64,000 nt of DNA from Acidimicrobiales bacterium (GTDB taxonomy: Bacteria > Actinomycetota > Acidimicrobiia > Acidimicrobiales > RAAP-2): positions 1 to 64,000 of the forward strand of contig JADMIJ010000006.1 in the NCBI GenBank assembly GCA_015478655.1. The letters run 5' to 3'. Positions 9,165 through 17,261 of the stretch are shown piece by piece. Both the position numbers and the translations under genes were made by a program. The stretch's first letter is position 1, and every line of letters starts with the position of its first letter. Below the pieces are notes generated by a model. The model was not told the DNA's origin. It worked only from the letters and a program-made list of their open reading frames with translations, and searched no databases.

Positions 9165-9182
9165 CGGTTTCACCTGAAACCG
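9165..9182. promoter_or_regulatory. 18 bp palindrome upstream of whiB (operator or leader hairpin)
   Basis: CGGTTTCA and TGAAACCG form a perfect 8 bp inverted repeat separated by two bases. It ends 12 bp before the GGGAGGGAG ribosome-binding site of the whiB gene at 9211. It is the only strong symmetrical element in the 308 bp between the VWA gene and whiB, and the surrounding 9090-9180 stretch is visibly more AT-rich than the genes around it, as expected for a promoter. It may be a repressor site or an RNA hairpin that masks the ribosome-binding site. The rest of 8903-9164 shows no gene that I can support. Confidence 0.5.
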
Positions 9183-9210
9183 TGTGGATGAGTGGGAGGG
9201 AGACCCGTCA

Positions 9211-9489
9211 ATGGACATGGTGTCATTGATGTACGGACCCCAAGAGCGCAGTTGGCAGACTCGGGCGAACTGCATGGGGGTCGACCCCGATCTGTTCTTT
9301 CCCGAGCGGGGTGCATCCACCCGCGAGGCCAAGGAGGTGTGCCGGGGGTGCGTCGTCCGCGACGACTGCCTGGAGTATGCGTTGGCCAACGGTGAGAAGT
9401 TCGGGATCTGGGGTGGTCTGTCCGAGCGCGAGCGCCGCCGCCTGCGTCGTCAGCGGGCCATGCAACGGCGGGCCAACGTCAGCGCCTGA
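9211..9489 (+). CDS. WhiB-family iron-sulfur transcriptional regulator
   Basis: WhiB-like protein of 92 residues. The four [4Fe-4S] ligands are at Cys21, Cys44, Cys47 and Cys53, in the order C...CxxCxxxxxC, followed by the GIWGG turn (65-69) and an Arg-rich C terminus for DNA contact. WhiB proteins bind the primary sigma factor and respond to redox state or NO. The ATG at 9211 is chosen because GGGAGGGAG lies eight bases upstream; an alternative start at 9184 would add nine residues and has no such site. It stands alone, with a long leader carrying a palindrome. The paralogue at 10446 is shorter. Confidence 0.93.
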   Translation: MDMVSLMYGPQERSWQTRANCMGVDPDLFFPERGASTREAKEVCRGCVVRDDCLEYALANGEKFGIWGGLSERERRRLRRQRAMQRRANVSA

Positions 9490-9528
9490 CCTCACGGGCT
9501 CACCACCGGTTCCCCGGCGGCCGCGGTC

Positions 9529-10422
9529 CTATCCGATCGGGTAGCCCCGGGCGGCCAAGCGGCTCTCGATGGTCCTGTCCTCACCGAGGTTGAGCTGTGC
9601 CCAGCGGTTTCGGGGCACCGCCCGGAGGGCGACCTCCGGGATGAGGCCCACCAGTTCGGCGCGAAGCACCGAGCAACCGTGCGATTCGGCACCGGCGGCC
9701 ACGGCGTCGTAGACGTCGACCACCGACACGGCGCCCAGGTCGATCAGATTGAAGCTCACCTGCGCTCCCGCCTCCACTTCGAGGCCCAGGGTGCGGACGG
9801 CCGGGCTTCGCAGCCTGCCTGCCAGCGAGCGTGCCACCGCCGGTGCCGATGGGTGCGCATCCGGATCGTCGGGGCTGGAGCCGTCGGCGATCCACACGTT
9901 GTAGGCGACGAGAATCGGCCGGGCTCCCACCGCGGTGGCGCCCGCCGTCGGGTGCGGTCGTCGGGGCCCGGTGTCCGGCGTGAGCGGCCGGAAGGCCGAA
10001 CGGCGCACCTCGGGAAGCGATCGCTCGGGCCCGTAGAGGAAGCAAGGTAGTTCGAGGTCGGATCCGGCCCATCGGGCACATGAATCTCTGGCCTCGATCA
10101 CTCGGGCCCAATCCTCCTCCGTCGTCCCGGATTCGACCAGCGGCACGAAAGGCACCACATCGGCGGCGCCGAGCCGCGGATGGATGCCGGCGTGGGAGCG
10201 GAGATCAATACGGGCAACGGCGGTGGCCACCACAAGGCGCGCCGCGTCCTCCACGATGGCCAGTGGCCCGCCGAGGGTCAGAACCGTTCGGTTGTGCTCC
10301 GCATCGGAGTGGACGTCGAGCAACGCCGTCCCCGCGGCGCCGCGGAGGGCCTCGATGGTCGATCGGCTCCGACCGTCGCTGATGTTGATGACACATTCGG
10401 CCAGCAGCCCGTGGTCGGGCAT
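9529..10422 (-). CDS. Glutamate formiminotransferase-like protein
   Basis: Protein of 297 residues resembling the formiminotransferase N and C subdomains of FTCD-type enzymes, which move a formimino group between formiminoglutamate and tetrahydrofolate. Matching blocks are AECVINISDGRS near the N terminus, DVHSDAEHNRTVLTLGG, SHAGIHPRLGAADVVPFVPL and the C-terminal VSFNLIDLG and VGLIPEVAL. The His in the HNRT and HAGIHPR blocks corresponds to the conserved folate/substrate region. There is no cyclodeaminase domain and no other histidine-degradation gene nearby, so the true substrate may differ. It is convergent with one whiB gene and lies 23 bp after the other. Confidence 0.82.
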   Translation of the reverse strand: MPDHGLLAECVINISDGRSRSTIEALRGAAGTALLDVHSDAEHNRTVLTLGGPLAIVEDAARLVVATAVARIDLRSHAGIHPRLGAADVVPFVPLVESGTTEEDWARVIEARDSCARWAGSDLELPCFLYGPERSLPEVRRSAFRPLTPDTGPRRPHPTAGATAVGARPILVAYNVWIADGSSPDDPDAHPSAPAVARSLAGRLRSPAVRTLGLEVEAGAQVSFNLIDLGAVSVVDVYDAVAAGAESHGCSVLRAELVGLIPEVALRAVPRNRWAQLNLGEDRTIESRLAARGYPIG

Positions 10423-10445
10423 GTCCGCCGCCGAGGGATCAGGCT

Positions 10446-10688
10446 TCAGACCGAGACGGTGCGACTCACCCGGCGTCGGCGGAGCATCCTCCGGCGTTCG
10501 CGCTCGGACTTACCGCCCCACACGCCGTGATCGACCCGCTCGTCGAGGGCATATTCGAGGCAGGCATCGGCCACCGGGCACTCGGCGCAGATCCGTTGGG
10601 CTGCCTGAACTCCGACGCCGTCGCTGGGGAAGAAGATGGAAGGCGAGAGGTCTTTGCACTTTCCGACGCTCATCCATTCCGTGTCCAT
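10446..10688 (-). CDS. WhiB-family iron-sulfur transcriptional regulator
   Basis: Short WhiB protein of 80 residues with the cluster ligands Cys11, Cys34, Cys37 and Cys43, a GVWGG turn at 55-59 and a basic tail RRMLRRRR. There is almost no N-terminal extension, as in the compact WhiB1/WhiB2-like members. A GGAGGGACC ribosome-binding site sits just before the ATG. It is transcribed divergently from the HtrA gene at 10801 and towards the formiminotransferase-like gene, with which it could share a transcript. Confidence 0.93.
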   Translation of the reverse strand: MDTEWMSVGKCKDLSPSIFFPSDGVGVQAAQRICAECPVADACLEYALDERVDHGVWGGKSERERRRMLRRRRVSRTVSV

Positions 10689-10800
10689 GGTCCCTCCATC
10701 GATCTCGAGGACGCTGCGGTGGGTTTCGGATGTGATGGATCCACCCTGGTGCCGCCGTCATCCGTTGCACTACTAGTGTCGCATTTCGAACTGTTCTGCA

Positions 10801-12429
10801 GTGGGAAATGAGCCGGTATTGATGGAATCCTCACGATTTTCTTATGAGGCACCAGGGACTTCTTATGATGGGCCGGACGACGGCGAAGCCACGCGGCCTC
10901 CCAGCGCTCCCCCTCCCGGCCCTCCGACGCCCCAGGGGGGCCCTTCCGCACCGGCACCGATCAATCCGCCGAACCCTCCGGAGGGTGGTTCCGGCCCCCC
11001 GCAGAGCGTGCCGTCGGTGCCGCCACCGCCCCGTCCTTCTCCCGACTCCGGCGCCCCACCATCCGCTCCTCCAGTTCTTCCGGCATGGGGACCTCCTGCT
11101 CCGGGCGCGGGCACCGGCGTGCTACCTGCCGGCATGCCGTACCCGGGCGCGTATCCGTACCCAGCCCCACCGGCCTATCCGGGCTACGTCGGTGGGTACG
11201 GGCCTCCCGGGACCACGCCGTATCCGTACGCGTATCAGCCGCTGCCGTCCCCGCGGGTGGTGCGACAAACCCTGCAACGACGGACATGGATGTGGGTCGT
11301 GCTGATCACGGCGGTGCTCGCCGCACTGGTGGGCGGGCTGGTGGGCGGGCTGGTGGGGTCCGGGACCCAGCATACCTTCGTCGAGAAGTTCTTCCCGAAC
11401 CAGAGCGCGCTGTCCAAACCGCAGGACATCCAATCGGTACTGGCCAAGGTGGAGCCGGCCGTCGTGTCGATCGACAGTCAGTCCGGCGCCACCGGCTCGG
11501 CCGGGGGTGACTTCGTCCAGGCGGCGGGCAGTGGCATGATCCTCACCCCCGACGGTGAGGTCCTGACCAACAACCACGTCGTCTCGGGTGCCTCATCGGT
11601 CACCGTGACGCTGTTCGGTCAGACCAGGGCACTGCCGGCCCACGTGCTCGGCAACGATCCGGGCAACGACCTGGCCCTCGTGCAGATCGACCGCGCCTCC
11701 AACCTGCCGACGGTTTCGCTGGGCGATTCGGCACAGACCAGGGTGGGCGACTCGGTGTTGGCCATCGGCAATGCCCTGGCCCTGGCGGGCGGCCCGACGG
11801 TGACCGACGGCATCGTGTCGGCGGAGAACCGCTCGCTCTCGGCGCAGAACGACAGCGGACAGACCGAGAACCTGACCGGACTGCTCCAGACCAATGCCGC
11901 CATCAATCCGGGCAACTCGGGCGGACCGCTGGTCAACGCCCAGGCCCAGGTGGTGGGGATGAACACGGCAGTGGCGTCCAGTAGCACGGGCAACGCTCCG
12001 ACCCAGAACATCGGGTTTGCCATCACCGTCGACTCGGTGAAGCCCCGTCTGGCCCAGCTGCGGCTGGGCGGTACGGGTGGGGGTGCGACGCCCGGCACCG
12101 CTCCCCAGCCCAGTCCGGTGACCAACTCGGCCTACATCGGGGTGACGGTGGGGCCGGTGACGCCGACGCTCCAACAACAGGACCACCTGACGCCGTCGTC
12201 CGGGGCGCTGGTCCTCTCGGTGCAACCCGGGAGTCCGGCTGAACAGGCGGCACTGCAGGTCAACGATGTCATCGTGGCGCTGAACGGGGTTGCCATCCAG
12301 AGTCCCGCCAACCTCACCGCGGCCCTCCATCCGCTCAAGGCCGGCGACCACGTCACTCTGGGTATCTATCGGGGGAGCAGCCGTCGGACCGTGGGCGTCA
12401 CGCTCGGGGCCCGCCCCAGCGGCGGGTAG
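10801..12429 (+). CDS. HtrA/DegP-like membrane-anchored serine protease with PDZ domain
   Basis: Protein of 542 residues. A Pro/Gly/Tyr-rich cytoplasmic N terminus (about 150 residues) is followed by one membrane helix (about 163-187). A trypsin-like domain then carries the full triad: His in TNNHVV (about 259), Asp in GNDLALVQI (about 290) and Ser in GNSGGPL (about 373). A PDZ domain closes the protein (from about 440). This is the architecture of actinobacterial PepD/HtrA surface quality-control proteases. The GTG at 10801 lacks a clear ribosome-binding site and could be leaderless; ATG at 10822 is an alternative start. It is divergent from whiB, so co-regulation by envelope or redox stress is possible. 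Confidence 0.92.
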   Translation: MGNEPVLMESSRFSYEAPGTSYDGPDDGEATRPPSAPPPGPPTPQGGPSAPAPINPPNPPEGGSGPPQSVPSVPPPPRPSPDSGAPPSAPPVLPAWGPPAPGAGTGVLPAGMPYPGAYPYPAPPAYPGYVGGYGPPGTTPYPYAYQPLPSPRVVRQTLQRRTWMWVVLITAVLAALVGGLVGGLVGSGTQHTFVEKFFPNQSALSKPQDIQSVLAKVEPAVVSIDSQSGATGSAGGDFVQAAGSGMILTPDGEVLTNNHVVSGASSVTVTLFGQTRALPAHVLGNDPGNDLALVQIDRASNLPTVSLGDSAQTRVGDSVLAIGNALALAGGPTVTDGIVSAENRSLSAQNDSGQTENLTGLLQTNAAINPGNSGGPLVNAQAQVVGMNTAVASSSTGNAPTQNIGFAITVDSVKPRLAQLRLGGTGGGATPGTAPQPSPVTNSAYIGVTVGPVTPTLQQQDHLTPSSGALVLSVQPGSPAEQAALQVNDVIVALNGVAIQSPANLTAALHPLKAGDHVTLGIYRGSSRRTVGVTLGARPSGG

Positions 12430-12467
12430 CATTCCGCGGTGCTGCCATCCCAGGAGGACCCACTGCA

Positions 12468-12830
12468 ATGACGCCGGTCGCCGATGAACCGACGCTCCCC
12501 GACGAGAACGAGGAGCCGCTGCCCCCGGTCGGTCACGTCCGGGTCGTGTATCTGGGGCCGGTGGCCCCCCACTGGGAGGTCCGGTCCGACTTCGGGGACC
12601 CTGCGCTCATCGAGGAGTTCCGCCGCCGGACCATGGCGCGACTGGTGCTGCTGCCGCCGCATGACCCGCAGTACCGGCGAAACCGCGAGCGGGTCATCCG
12701 CGATGCCGAGCGCGAGAACATACTGCTCGATTGGGACCTCGGGGTGCCGGAGGAACAGGCAGTCGAGGTGCCCACGGCCGAGGAGGCGGCAGGCCCCGAC
12801 ACCGGAACCGTCACCCCCGCCGGGCCCTGA
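12468..12830 (+). CDS. Small acidic protein of unknown function
   Basis: Protein of 120 residues that I do not recognise. Acidic, probably flexible ends (many Asp, Glu, Pro) frame a conserved-looking core, HVRVVYLGPVAPHWEV, then basic helices around RRRTMARLVLLPPHDPQYRRNRERV and a WDLG turn. No signal peptide or membrane helix. An AGGAGG ribosome-binding site lies ten bases before the ATG. It follows the HtrA gene by 38 bp and is likely on the same transcript; only three bases separate its end from that of the convergent DUF2342 gene. Confidence 0.72.
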   Translation: MTPVADEPTLPDENEEPLPPVGHVRVVYLGPVAPHWEVRSDFGDPALIEEFRRRTMARLVLLPPHDPQYRRNRERVIRDAERENILLDWDLGVPEEQAVEVPTAEEAAGPDTGTVTPAGP

Positions 12831-12833
12831 CCG

Positions 12834-14084
12834 TCAGCCCTCCTGCGCCTCCCCGAGCTCAGGGAGGTCGATCCGCTCGAGCCACAGCCCGGGCGCGTCG
12901 ACCTCCGACGGCGTCGGAAGACTGCGGGTCGACGACCACAGACGCGACAGACCGTCGTCCCCCGCCCGTTCCAACACCCCGCTGATGAACGCCCGGCCGC
13001 GATCGACCTCCGTCTGATCGAGGTCGAGCCCGAAGAGCGCCCCGGCTGCCTCCTCGCCCTTGCCGCGTTCGATGCGTCGCCGGTACCACGCCTCGGCCAA
13101 CTGGGTGTGCGATCCGACCAGCTTGGTCCCCACCACGTTGGCCACGTGATCGGCATAGCCGTCGACGACCACGGCCAAGGCGGTCAACTGGTCGGACGAC
13201 CGCCGCGACTCGGGAGTCAGGAGATCGCCGAGCAGGGCCTCGGGGTCCCCGAACATCCCCTGCAGCGACTCGAGGTCCATCCCCGGGCCGTCGACCCCTT
13301 CGGAGGCGCCCAGGGCACCGAGCCGCCCGGTCAGGGCCTGTTGGGCGGCGGCGGCCGACTCGGCCAGGTCCACCAGCAACTCCTCCATCCGCCCCAGCAC
13401 GCTCGGACGGGTGAGGACGGAGTTGGAGGCCAGTTCCCGGGCGCACACCCACAGCAGCGCCTCTTCCTCAGGGAGGCTCCAGTCCTCGGCGAACGAGGTG
13501 ATGTTGGTCGTGACCAGAAGGAGCTCGTCCGACGGCGCCCAAGGAATGGCCAGCGGGTACTGGCCCAGGGCCCGATGCGACAGGTGGCCGACCACGGAGC
13601 CGACCTGGAGACCGAAGAACATCGGCCCGATCGCCGTCGCCCATTGGCCGAGCAGGCCTCCGAGGCCCCCCGCCGGGTCCTCCCCCCGGGGGTGGTCTGC
13701 AGGGTCCTCGCCCGCGGGCGGCATCGCCGGATTGGGTCCGGCGGGCGGGGCCATCGAGGTCAGCACGTCGCGCCACGACTCGAGCGCCCGCACCGTCCAG
13801 TCGCCCCGACCGACCGGGACGCAGGTCAGCCGGCGTCCGTCCGGTGAGACGGGCATGCCGGTGGCCTCGATCACGTTGAGCTCGGCCACCCGGGCCAGCT
13901 GCTCGAGCCGGATCCGCTGGATGGGCTCGACGTTGGGCTCGGCGTTGCCACCGGTGGCCACGTTGAGGGCGAAGGACCGGGTCATCTCCCACTGGTTCGG
14001 GCCGTTGGTCCCGAGCATGTTCATGAGGTCGCCCAGGAGGGATTGGAACGGATCTCCCGAGTCCCCGGGTCCAGGCGGTGCCAT
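12834..14084 (-). CDS. DUF2342 protein (putative zinc-dependent metalloprotease family)
   Basis: Protein of 416 residues matching the actinobacterial DUF2342 family, sometimes labelled a zinc-dependent metalloprotease or a coenzyme F420-associated hydrolase. Family blocks include VEPIQRIRLEQLARVAELNV, then a helical region, SHRALGQYPLAIPW, and a C-terminal DGYADHVANVVGTKLV segment followed by RRRIERGKGEEAAGALFGLDL. At the place where family members usually show an EGH-type metal site the residues here are DGYADH, so activity is uncertain. Mycobacterial homologues sit next to the same Lon-like PDZ and UPF0182 genes found downstream here. The gene is nine bases after the HtrA-like pseudoprotease gene on the same strand. 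Confidence 0.82.
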   Translation of the reverse strand: MAPPGPGDSGDPFQSLLGDLMNMLGTNGPNQWEMTRSFALNVATGGNAEPNVEPIQRIRLEQLARVAELNVIEATGMPVSPDGRRLTCVPVGRGDWTVRALESWRDVLTSMAPPAGPNPAMPPAGEDPADHPRGEDPAGGLGGLLGQWATAIGPMFFGLQVGSVVGHLSHRALGQYPLAIPWAPSDELLLVTTNITSFAEDWSLPEEEALLWVCARELASNSVLTRPSVLGRMEELLVDLAESAAAAQQALTGRLGALGASEGVDGPGMDLESLQGMFGDPEALLGDLLTPESRRSSDQLTALAVVVDGYADHVANVVGTKLVGSHTQLAEAWYRRRIERGKGEEAAGALFGLDLDQTEVDRGRAFISGVLERAGDDGLSRLWSSTRSLPTPSEVDAPGLWLERIDLPELGEAQEG

Positions 14085-14093
14085 AGCTTCATG

Positions 14094-15407
14094 CTACGGC
14101 GATGCGTTGCTCCCCTGTGCATCGGGGTCGGCGGCGGCCAGCGTCACCGTCATGGTCATCGGGGCCCCTCCCCGGTTCAGGGTCACCTGCACCGGCGTCC
14201 CCGGCCGATCGGGATAGAGCCTGGTCGTCAGCTCGGCGCTCGAACGCACCGGGTAGTCGTCGATGGCGGTGATGATGTCGCCGGGCTGCATGGCGTTGAG
14301 GGCGGCCGGACCGCCCGGGTTGACGGAGTCGAGCCGGGCCCCCGTCGCCGGGGTCGAGGCGGCGCCGACGTAGGTGGATGTCGGGGTGGTGGGATCGGTA
14401 TCGCTCGTGTCCACCCCGAGCCAACCGTGGATCACCGATCCCGATGAGACAAGCTGCTGGGCGACGCCGAGGACGAGCCCGGCGGGCAGGAACACCGAGA
14501 TGGTCGACGCGCCGTCCTGGACGGTCTTCTCCAGCATCCCCGACACGTGGCCGGCGCCGTTGACGAGGGGACACCCGAGGTCGTCATGGGAGAGGGGGGC
14601 GCGGACGGCCGTGGCGGCGAAGGTGCTGGTGACGGCGTCGGCGGCAACCGCCTGCCCGGCCGAGACCACCGTGCCGGAATAGACCACCGGCGTCGGGCTC
14701 TCGTGGGTCGGGTGCCCGAGTTCGAGGGCCATGGCGATGGCTCCGGTGCCAGCCGTTGGATCCCCGTTGTCGAAGGTGGCGGCGGGTAGGTCGTCGCTGA
14801 TGCGCACGACGGCCAGCCCGGAAGGGTGGTCGACGCCGACCAGTGTCGCCACCTGGCGGGACCCACCCGGTTCGATGACGATGATGGACTTCGCCCCGGA
14901 CAGCGCTGCCCACGTCGTGACGATGATGCCTCCCGACTCGGCCACCAGGCCGGTGGTGACGGTGGTGCCGGACGACCGCCCGATGGTCATCACGACCGTG
15001 GAGGGTCGAATGGAGGACATCATGGCCGCCAGGGAGGCCATTGCGACCGGGTGGCCGCCACCCGGCTCGGTGGTCGGCGCCGCCGTGAGGGAAACCGTGG
15101 TCGTCGGACCGCCCGGGTCGTGCTCGGCCGTGCTCGTGGTCACCATGACCACGCCGGTGACCACCAACGCCAGGACGATGCAGGCGGTACCGCCCATGAT
15201 CCAGGGTCCTGAGCGGGTCCGGCTCGGACGTCTGGGCTGCCCCATGACGACGGTTGACGACCCCGTGGGCGGTCCGCCTGATTCGGAGGGGTGTCGCCAC
15301 AGACGGTCGTCGGGTGAGATCCACCCGAGCATCCGGTCCGGTTCCACGTCCTCCCCCGAGTCGTCGCCGGGATCTCCCCCCGGGGTCCACTGGTCCTCTC
15401 CGTCCAC
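14094..15407 (-). CDS. HtrA-like PDZ protein with degenerate catalytic triad (probable pseudoprotease)
   Basis: Protein of about 437 residues: an acidic cytoplasmic head with RLWRHPSES, one membrane helix (about 69-89), a Thr-rich linker, a trypsin-like domain and a PDZ domain near the C terminus (PGGPAALNAMQPGDIITAID). All three catalytic positions are changed. The His block reads VTTWAALSGA, the Asp block reads HPSGLAVVRI and the Ser block reads DDLGCPLVNG where GNSGGPL is normal. The fold should be kept but not the activity, so it may bind peptides or tether partners outside the membrane. The start is uncertain: GTG at 15407 or ATG at 15332. It is divergent from mreB. Confidence 0.8.
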   Translation of the reverse strand: MDGEDQWTPGGDPGDDSGEDVEPDRMLGWISPDDRLWRHPSESGGPPTGSSTVVMGQPRRPSRTRSGPWIMGGTACIVLALVVTGVVMVTTSTAEHDPGGPTTTVSLTAAPTTEPGGGHPVAMASLAAMMSSIRPSTVVMTIGRSSGTTVTTGLVAESGGIIVTTWAALSGAKSIIVIEPGGSRQVATLVGVDHPSGLAVVRISDDLPAATFDNGDPTAGTGAIAMALELGHPTHESPTPVVYSGTVVSAGQAVAADAVTSTFAATAVRAPLSHDDLGCPLVNGAGHVSGMLEKTVQDGASTISVFLPAGLVLGVAQQLVSSGSVIHGWLGVDTSDTDPTTPTSTYVGAASTPATGARLDSVNPGGPAALNAMQPGDIITAIDDYPVRSSAELTTRLYPDRPGTPVQVTLNRGGAPMTMTVTLAAADPDAQGSNASP

Positions 15408-15520
15408 GGTGCGAGGATAGTGATGACGGCACCATTTGGGACGTCGCCTCCCACCGCCGGATCCGCTCAGCGGGCAACGATCAGCGTCCTCCCGCCGCAC
15501 AGCGACACCGTGGCCCTACG

Positions 15521-16534
15521 ATGAGGCCCGTGGCTCGAGACCTCGCGATCGATCTCGGGACGGCCAATACCCTCGTCTATGCCAAGGGCCGGGGGATCGT
15601 GTTGAATCAACCGACCGTCATCGCCCTCAACACCAGGACCCACGACGTCCTGGCCGTGGGGAACGAAGCCTGGAAGATGATCGGGAGAACGCCGGGCTAC
15701 ATCGTGGCCGTCCGACCCCTGCGCGAGGGGGCCATCACCGACTTCGACATCACGGAACGAATGATCCGGCTCCTTCTGCGGCGGGCGGGCATCACCAAGC
15801 TGACTCGGCCCCGGGTGCTCATCTGCGTACCGTCAGCCATCACCTCGGTCGAGCGCAGGGCGGTGAAGGAGGCGGCGCGCCGGGCCGGCGCTTCCGCGGC
15901 CCATCTCATCGAGCAGCCGATGGCGGCGGCCATCGGAGCGGGGCTCGACATCCACGAGCCGGTGGGCAACATGGTGGTCGACGTGGGCGGAGGCACCACG
16001 GAGACGGCGGTCATCTCGTTAGGCGGGGTGGTGGCATCCCAGGCCATCCGGTGCGGCGGGTTCGACATGGACGCGGCCATCCAGCACTACGTGCGCCACG
16101 AACACGGAATCGCCATCGGGGAACGGACCGGTGAGGAGATCAAGCTGGCCATCGGCTCCGCGCTCCCCTATGCCGACGAGGTGAAGGCGGAGGTGCGGGG
16201 CCGGGAGATCACCACCGGTCTGCCCAAGACGGTGGTGCTGTCCCCCGAGGAGGTCCGGTATGCGCTCCGGGAGCAGGTCGAGCTCATCGTCACCACCGTG
16301 GTCGGGTGCCTGGCCGAATCACCTCCAGAGCTGGCCCAGGACATCATCTATGAGGGCATCCACCTGGTCGGGGGTGGGGCCCTGCTCCGCGGACTGGCCA
16401 ACCGGCTGGCCGACGAGACCGAGGTGCCGGTCCACCTGGTGGCGACCCCCCTCGAATGCGTGGTGCAGGGTGCGGGACTGTGCCTCGACTCGTTCGACAG
16501 CCTGCGGCCCATCTTTGCCGCGGCCGAGTCCTGA
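15521..16534 (+). CDS. mreB: Rod-shape-determining protein MreB
   Basis: Bacterial actin homologue of 337 residues that forms membrane-bound filaments guiding peptidoglycan synthesis. It opens with ARDLAIDLGTANTLVY (phosphate-1 loop), followed by the PLREGAITDFDITERM block, VGNMVVDVGGGTTETAVIS (phosphate-2 loop), CGGFDMDAAI, and GIHLVGGGALLRGL. The ATG at 15521 gives the normal MreB N terminus; the frame is open upstream but that part has no MreB similarity. There is no mreC or mreD next to it, so it resembles the stand-alone mreB or mbl genes found in several actinobacteria. Confidence 0.94.
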   Translation: MRPVARDLAIDLGTANTLVYAKGRGIVLNQPTVIALNTRTHDVLAVGNEAWKMIGRTPGYIVAVRPLREGAITDFDITERMIRLLLRRAGITKLTRPRVLICVPSAITSVERRAVKEAARRAGASAAHLIEQPMAAAIGAGLDIHEPVGNMVVDVGGGTTETAVISLGGVVASQAIRCGGFDMDAAIQHYVRHEHGIAIGERTGEEIKLAIGSALPYADEVKAEVRGREITTGLPKTVVLSPEEVRYALREQVELIVTTVVGCLAESPPELAQDIIYEGIHLVGGGALLRGLANRLADETEVPVHLVATPLECVVQGAGLCLDSFDSLRPIFAAAES

Positions 16535-16540
16535 GCCGAC

Positions 16541-16569
16541 CCGGAAGCGCCGACCGGCGCCGCCTCCGG
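16541..16569. terminator. Possible bidirectional terminator hairpin
   Basis: Between the convergent mreB and HEAT-repeat genes an imperfect hairpin can form: CCGGA (16541-16545) with TCCGG (16565-16569), and inside it GCGCC (16547-16551) with GGCGC (16556-16560) around a four-base loop. There is no T-run on either side. Confidence 0.35.
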
Positions 16570-16571
16570 TA

Positions 16572-17192
16572 TCAATCCACGGCCAACAGGTCCTCGGCCA
16601 CCTGGCGGACCTGCCAGTCCCGATCGTCCAGGCAGCGACGGAGGGCGGCCTCGACCGAGGGACCGGCGAAGGCGGCCAGGGCCACCGCGGCCCGACGGCG
16701 CACCGCGGGCTTGTCCTCCAGGGCGGCAAGGATGGCCGGCAAACCCGTCGGGTCGCCGATGGCCCCCAGGGCGGCCACCGCCGACTCCCGGCACAACGGT
16801 TCGGAGTGACCTGACCCGGCCGTGGCCAGCGCGGCCAGGGTCGGGACGGCCGAGCGTTCCCCCCGCTCACCCATCGACCATGCGGCCATCTCCACCACGG
16901 ACGAATCGCGGTCGCCCAATGCCGAGGAGATGTCGACCGAGGGACGGGTCCCGGCCAGTTCGCACGCCCGGCGGCGCACCGTCGGAGCAGGGTCTGTCAG
17001 GGCGGAGCGCAGGTCTGCGTCGGAGAGGACGCCGAGCCGCTCGAGCGCACCCAACGCGGTCACCCGGATCGAGGGAGCGTCGTCGGACAGCGCAACCCGC
17101 GCCGCGTGCTCGTCCCCCACGTGTCCGGCAAGAGCCGCTGCCCGGCGGCGCTCGGTGACGCTCGGACGGAGGTGTTCCATGGCAGGCTTCAT
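16572..17192 (-). CDS. HEAT-repeat protein
   Basis: Protein of 206 residues built from about six repeats of 30 residues. Each has the pattern of a helix, a D/P-rich turn with VR/RR, and a second helix (for example DDAPSIRVTALGALERLG, TDPAPTVRRRACELAG and EDKPAVRRRAAVALAAF). These are HEAT/PBS-lyase-like repeats that form a solenoid for protein binding; phycobilin lyase activity is not implied. The ATG at 17192 has a GAGG ribosome-binding site eight bases upstream. It is transcribed away from the Lon-like protease gene, 69 bp apart. Partners are unknown. Confidence 0.82.
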   Translation of the reverse strand: MKPAMEHLRPSVTERRRAAALAGHVGDEHAARVALSDDAPSIRVTALGALERLGVLSDADLRSALTDPAPTVRRRACELAGTRPSVDISSALGDRDSSVVEMAAWSMGERGERSAVPTLAALATAGSGHSEPLCRESAVAALGAIGDPTGLPAILAALEDKPAVRRRAAVALAAFAGPSVEAALRRCLDDRDWQVRQVAEDLLAVD

Positions 17193-17261
17193 GGCATCGT
17201 CCTCGCTTCGGCCACGCGACGCCGGCGGGTCCGACGAACGAGGAGCAATCACCCCACCACT

